From positions 64,157,975 through 64,221,974 of the forward strand of contig NC_047057.1 of the NCBI RefSeq assembly GCF_000738735.6: a stretch of DNA of 64,000 bases, written 5' to 3'. The DNA is from Corvus cornix cornix (Eukaryota; Chordata; Aves; Passeriformes; Corvidae). The notes under the pieces are model-generated. The model made no database searches. It was not told where the DNA came from and worked only from the letters and a program-made list of their open reading frames with translations. The first letter of the stretch is position 1, and every line of letters starts with the position of its first letter. Position numbers and translations under genes: made by a program. Positions 58,596 through 64,000 of this stretch are shown piece by piece.

Positions 58596-61500
58596 GTGTC
58601 AGCATTATAATGCCTCTTTTCAGAGTGATTCTTACTGTGTGACCAGGTCAAATGCTGTAACCCATTGTGGGAAGAGCCTGAGCAATTTTAATTCTGATGC
58701 TGATATTTCTTTATCTTGGGTGTGTGTTTATTGCTCATTAATCTAACCAACTGTTGGATTTTTATACAGTAAAAGTGAATTTAGTGCTCTTGCTAGGAAT
58801 TTGAAAGCAGTGGAAGGAGATATCCAAGGACTGTCCAGGAGAAACATTCATAGCTAACAGGAGATATTCATATTCATATGAAATCTAGAGTCTTGGAGGT
58901 GGGGGGAGCCTAATTCTGATTTTTCACAGGAGTGCTCAAGGTTAACACCAGGTTATTCTTAAGGATTTCAAGATTTCAGATTGTGATTACTGTTGAGTTT
59001 CTTTTAAATCAGAACTGAACAGAGTAATCTGAATACACCTCTTACTAATAAGTTCAGGACTGTGACATCAGGCAAATGAAATAACCCTAAACACTTTGAG
59101 GACCATTAACTTTAATGTTTGCCTGATGATGAAAGAATAGTCCAGGCTCTTTGTCTGGGCTTTACAGTGCATTTCTTTAGCAGTGCGATGGCTTTCATTT
59201 GGAAGCATTAAAAGGTTCAAAATTAAGAAGTGCTGCTATAATGCACACTTAAATTCTTGAATGGAAAACATCTCACTTTACATCCCATCTCAGATTTTCA
59301 ATAGCAAGTGTTATGGGATACAGCAAAGCCTGCATTAAACCAGCAGTTGCTCTTTTTTTTAATGTATTTATGCTTCTGGCATAATCTGTCAGAGTAGTTG
59401 ATGGCTTATTTATTTTTGCCCCTAATAAGATAGAAATGTAATAGTTTTGCTTCACAAATGCAGGATTTTCCCAGGTAATGTTCATGAGATCAGTCAGTCT
59501 GATTTTGTTCCTGAAGTCAAACGTCTACACCTTTTTTCAATCATGTTTGTTTTGGGTTTTTTTCAGTACTCTGTAGAAACTTGACTTCTCACAGATATAT
59601 CTGGTTTTCCTGTCTCTCATTGAAAAATCCCACATTTCAACATACTCTTCTTTTTAAGGGTTAATTTCACCTCTGCTAATATTATATGACTCTATCAGTT
59701 ATTAATGCAGTCAACTCATAAACACAGTTTAGGGGGTACTGGCCTTGGAAGAACTTTCCAGGAGACCAATATATCAAATCAATTCTGAAGTCCCTTGACC
59801 TCAGGATAGAATTACAGGTTTATAATTTACTCAACACTTACATGACCCAGAGAACAAAGGATTGCCAAGTCAGTCAAAACTAAATTACTCCTGACCTTAA
59901 ATTAGTCATTTTCATGCTATTAAAATTATGGCTAAATCACTCTTGAGAGATTACTTTGAGCTTATAAATCAAGTTTGTATTTATCCATATTTATGCTCAC
60001 AACCTACAACTTTGCATATACTTTAATGCAAGTTTAATTATTTTCTGAAGGTTACCAAAGAGCTTAACTCATGGAAGTGCATTAAATGTGGAGTTTTATA
60101 CACATATGTGTCTGTCTCCAAAATGCCCAATTTTCTTGTGAACGATATGAAAATACATAATAAAATCATGCAGACATAGCCTCAATATCACTTTTAATTG
60201 CATAATCAGGCTGCCATGTTGCAGACTTTAATTTTGAATACAGTTTGGTACCTCTTCACAGCCTCTGTGCTCAGGGAAATAACTCATGTACAGAATTACT
60301 TGGATGTGGGTTTGCAGAATCAAGCCCTTCATTAATTCTGAACAGATCTTGGCCTATGCAAGTATTTTTCCTCAGTCATTTGGAAAGTCAACTAGTTCCC
60401 CATTCCCTAGGTACTTCCATTACAGAGCTATTTTGGAAGGTGTAGGAGAGGTGTGTAAACACGTTCAGGGTTTAACTTTACGGCTGCCAGGAATGGAAAC
60501 TGCATTTTCAAAACACACCATGAGGTATCTGAAAAGCAACACACAGAGATAATGTATTTTTTAAAACTTCCTGTGCATTTTCAAGAGTCTTCATAGTTTT
60601 AAGTGTCCATTATCAATTATCTTGATTATATTTGTGACATTTTGTACACTTTATAATTCAGGGAAATTATCAGCTATCACTCAGACTCAACTGGTTCAGC
60701 AGTTCATCAGACACAGGTGATTATTCTACAGAGAACACATTTAAAGATGTGTTTGGGTAGAATAAGATGGCTTTATTTCCCCTGTAGTTCTCACAGCATG
60801 AGGCTTGAAAATTTGAGAAAGATTGAAGTGATAATAATAGGAATTTTAAGGTTAGGAGAAGAGTTTAAAACTTGAGATTATGAGAAGACTGATAATAGGA
60901 GAGATGAATTATTTTGTTAAATGTGAAGTAGATCATGTTCAAAAATGTTCCTGTCTGATTCCTGGTTTGTCAGCCTCTGCTTGATGTCATGTGAAGTTAG
61001 GTACCTTTGATTCATGGAGTGTTGTGTAAACGTTGATTTCTATCTGTTCTGGTTTGCACTTCTGCCCTGAGGTTTGCTTTGAGTTTCAGGTTTGGGCAAA
61101 CTGAAATTGTCAAAGAAAATTCACTTTAAATTGCAGCCTTTCAAGTGGTTTTGTTTCGAATCCATGCCAAACCTGAGATTTTGCATAGTTTCTTTTTGCA
61201 TAATAGCCAAGCAGAAAGATAAATTGTGTCAAGCTCCTTTGGAATGGGGTTGAAGTTTATAGGTTTGTGAACTTTTAGAAAACTACACCTGTAATTCATT
61301 ATCAAGCCAGCTCAATGCTGGGAGGACTTGTTGGAGGACAGCAGAATGCTGGGAAACTTCTGGGTAAGAGAATTGAATTAGAGGAGAAGCAGCATGTTCT
61401 TATTTCAGCTCCAAATGGACAAATGGTCATGACCTATTTCACATTTTGGAGCACTGAAATTTTGGGCTTGAGTATGTGAATACTTGAGCTGCTGCCTCAT

Positions 61501-64000
61501 CTCTGCAGTAAGTTCCTTCAGATCCAGATTAAAGCTAGTTGCTCAAGGAGAAGATAAAGCTGATTTGAGGCAATGTCTATATGTCTGGTTCCTTGGATAA
61601 AAAAAATAATTCCATTTCAGTGGGACTCTTGATAGCATCATTCCCAGTTTTTATTTCATTCTTACAGGGCTTCCAAGAGGAGTTCTCAGACTGCTGTTCA
61701 GAGAACGATCAGTGGGCATGTGTCAAATGAAATAAAGATCCCCTTGTTTTTGGGGTTTTCTTTGTTTGAACATATTTCTGTATCTAAATCTTAAAACAGC
61801 CTTCAGCAGTGCTAACATAATTAATTGTTTGTATCAAGTGTTCTAATTACAGCAGTTCAGGTGGTTAGCCACCTAAATGAGTGCATAATTATTTAGAAAC
61901 ACTTTTGATTGCAGTACTGGCATCCTCAAGGCCCAATTAAAAAAACCCAAACAAAACACACACAAAAAAATCAAAACCCAAAAGGTTGAGACTTTGAAGC
62001 ACTAATAGCCATTGTCCTGTTAATTAGATCACCTCATGTGCACTCAATAGTAAATGGCTATCTTTTGCTCCAATCAGATTTTCGTTTGCTAATAACTTTA
62101 GGTGGACAAAGAGCTGATGGTCCTTCAAAGGGGAGGAAAAAGACCACTTTAAAATTGAGTTTTTCCATAAGAAAACTTTGACGGGCAGAGGAAGTTTTAT
62201 TAATTTCATTTTGTAACAGAAGGAGTGAAAACAAAACTCACTCAATGCAGGCAGAATTCAGGACACTGTTATTAGTGGAAAATTGTCAAAGTCCGTTCCA
62301 ATATTTGAACTGAGTCTTCCCAGGATGATTTGCTGTTTCATGGGATTCATAGAATGGATATGCCATTCTTTTATAGTATCCCATAAACCAGTTTACATCT
62401 TCTCTGAGACATGTGGTCTTCATTCTGCACCAGATGATGCAGTGTAGGATATGTCTGCAGGGAAGAGTCCCAGTTACAGGGAGGAGAAAGGGCATAAACC
62501 AGAAAAAATATATTTATTTTATATGAGCATAAAATATTTCTTTTTTGAAATCAAAAGTGTATTTAAAATGGAGGAGGGCAAATTGAAGCATATTATCATT
62601 TCAGGCTCAAATGCTTTCAGAATCTTTTGTTTCATAATGACTTTTAAAGTATTTTTCCTTTGTGTTAGGATGGAAACAAAGACAGGAAAATCAGAATTCC
62701 CCAGAGCATGAAGGCACAGATTTCCTCACTTACATTGAAAACAGAATTTTTCCTGTTCTTTAATAGCAAGGCACAAGCAATCGGTATATGAACACTTTCC
62801 TTCTGTTCATCCACTGGCTGAGCTGAAGGTCTGCCAGAAAAATAAAAACACCAAGAGATAGCATCTTTTCCTGAAAGTACAGAAAAAATGCACAACCCTT
62901 GAACAGAAAGCAGTTTCTCAATGAGCAACTGAAATCTCTTGAAATAAGTAGCTCAGCAAAACTTCTGGTTTCAGTGATTGTTTTCACAAGTGATGCTTGC
63001 AGCTCTTAGGAAGATATTTATTTCTGTAGTAAACTATTGATAAGTGCTGCATATTTTCAGTATTAGGCAAGTGAGACCTGTAGGATTTTTACGCATGTTC
63101 TTACGTGAAATACAGGGTGGAAAAATAATACGTGTCTGTGGTCACGTAAAGTTCCCTGTGAGGTTCTATGAGTATGATCACTGTTTTGTCTGCAAAAGAG
63201 TTCATGCATACTAAATTTTTTTTTTCTAAAGATACGTGATTTTTTTGTCTGGTTTTGAAATGGCAGTTCCTCCAGTGGCAAAGCAATATCCTTTCTTGGC
63301 ACGTGGGTTTGTAGAAACTGGTGTTGGAGCTCAAAATGGGTTGTGATGGAAGTTTGCAAGGACCTTGTGAGAATACCTGTGGGTTTGAGAAGACCCTTAA
63401 AAGGTGAATTTGCAGGTGATCAAATAGGAGATCAGTTTGAGAACCAGTTTTCAAGGGTCTTTTCTGCTGGTATGAACTGGTTGTTGTGTCCCAAGGTTCG
63501 ATACAAAACATTAGTGGAGGGCAGGGTCATTTTCTTTGAAGATGGCAAGTTTCAGTGATTCACATCCCATAACCAGCTACTCACAAATACATCTGCATCC
63601 AGGTAGGATGCTCAGGATTTCGTGCCGTTGTGTGGAAGTCCATGTAATGCTCTACTGAATCTTCATGCTGGGATCTCCTCAGGATCCCAGGTGCCACCAA
63701 ACCTTTTTTGCCTTTGGGAGCTGACAGTGACCAGAATCTTTTATTTCCTCTGTTCTCTGCCAGCTCTGGGAATGATTAGAATTTGTTTCCTCCACTCTGT
63801 CTCCTTACCAGCGTGTCTTAAGAGTCCAGCCCTGTTCTGTATCGTCCTACCATTACCTCTTAGTGGCCTTCTTTCAGTTCCAGACTGAACCTGTTCCTTT
63901 GTGTTCCTGAATTGGGTATTTTCCAAAGCTGTTCATAATTGTACTGTAATGTTCATGGTCTAGCACCTGCCATCCTCACAGGGCTTTTTGTGCTCCTTTC
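58596..64000. other. Unique AT-rich sequence, no gene seen
   Basis: No gene, RNA gene or clear interspersed repeat. The interval 59080-59260 is AT-rich and has the feel of conserved noncoding DNA, unproven. An A/C-rich low-complexity tract lies at 61937-61985. A 12-base palindrome, ACACATATGTGT, is at about 60100-60111. Open frames such as 63101-63511 (minus, 136 codons) match nothing I recognise. Confidence 0.5.

Noticed and set aside
1..64000. CRISPR arrays, bacterial operons or phage-like clusters
   Set aside because: No regularly spaced direct repeats, no ribosome-binding-site-led gene strings, and sequence features are vertebrate.

Overview
The window looks like bird nuclear DNA from a gene-poor intergenic or deeply intronic stretch. 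The main evidence is several copies of CR1, the dominant avian LINE, with the typical 3' tail (a 'ggtcccttccaaccc'-type block followed by short ATTCTGTG-like units). Long AT-rich unique sequence, scarce CpG, poly-A/T tracts and A/C-rich low-complexity tracts fit this. Songbird ancestry is plausible from the style of the low-complexity tracts, but I cannot prove it. I find no intact protein-coding gene, tRNA, rRNA or CRISPR array. Most open frames are short, overlap on both strands, and often begin at GTG or TTG, which is what chance predicts in 64 kb.

Layout. 1-12.4 kb: unique sequence with simple repeats, a near-perfect palindrome at 5978-5997, and a CTCF-like motif near 11.18 kb. 12.4-12.95 kb: a possible old amniote repeat next to a decayed, minus-strand C2H2 zinc-finger fragment whose two fingers keep the canonical 28-residue register. 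17.3-20.3 kb: three plus-strand CR1 3' ends. 24.4-30.4 kb: two hairpins and a long inverted repeat of two ~168-bp arms (28853-29020 and 30231-30399), with a minus-strand CR1 tail in the loop. 30.4-42 kb: unique sequence with short palindromes, a 37-bp-period repeat and a G-quadruplex motif. 42.2-42.4 kb: a degenerate GC-rich minisatellite. 52.5 kb: an ancient MIR/L2-like amniote repeat. 55.5 kb: a small isolated CpG cluster that may be an orphan promoter. 57.5-58.6 kb: a CR1 reverse-transcriptase fragment with stops and a frameshift, lacking its 3' end. 58.6-64 kb: unique AT-rich sequence.

There is no operon-like or cooperating gene set. The coding traces are fossils: a zinc-finger relic and LINE reverse transcriptase. 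Any present function is most likely in noncoding regulatory sequence, which needs cross-species alignment to judge. The items most worth a second look are the zinc-finger relic, the long inverted repeat and the CpG cluster. I did not find a convincing new biological system.
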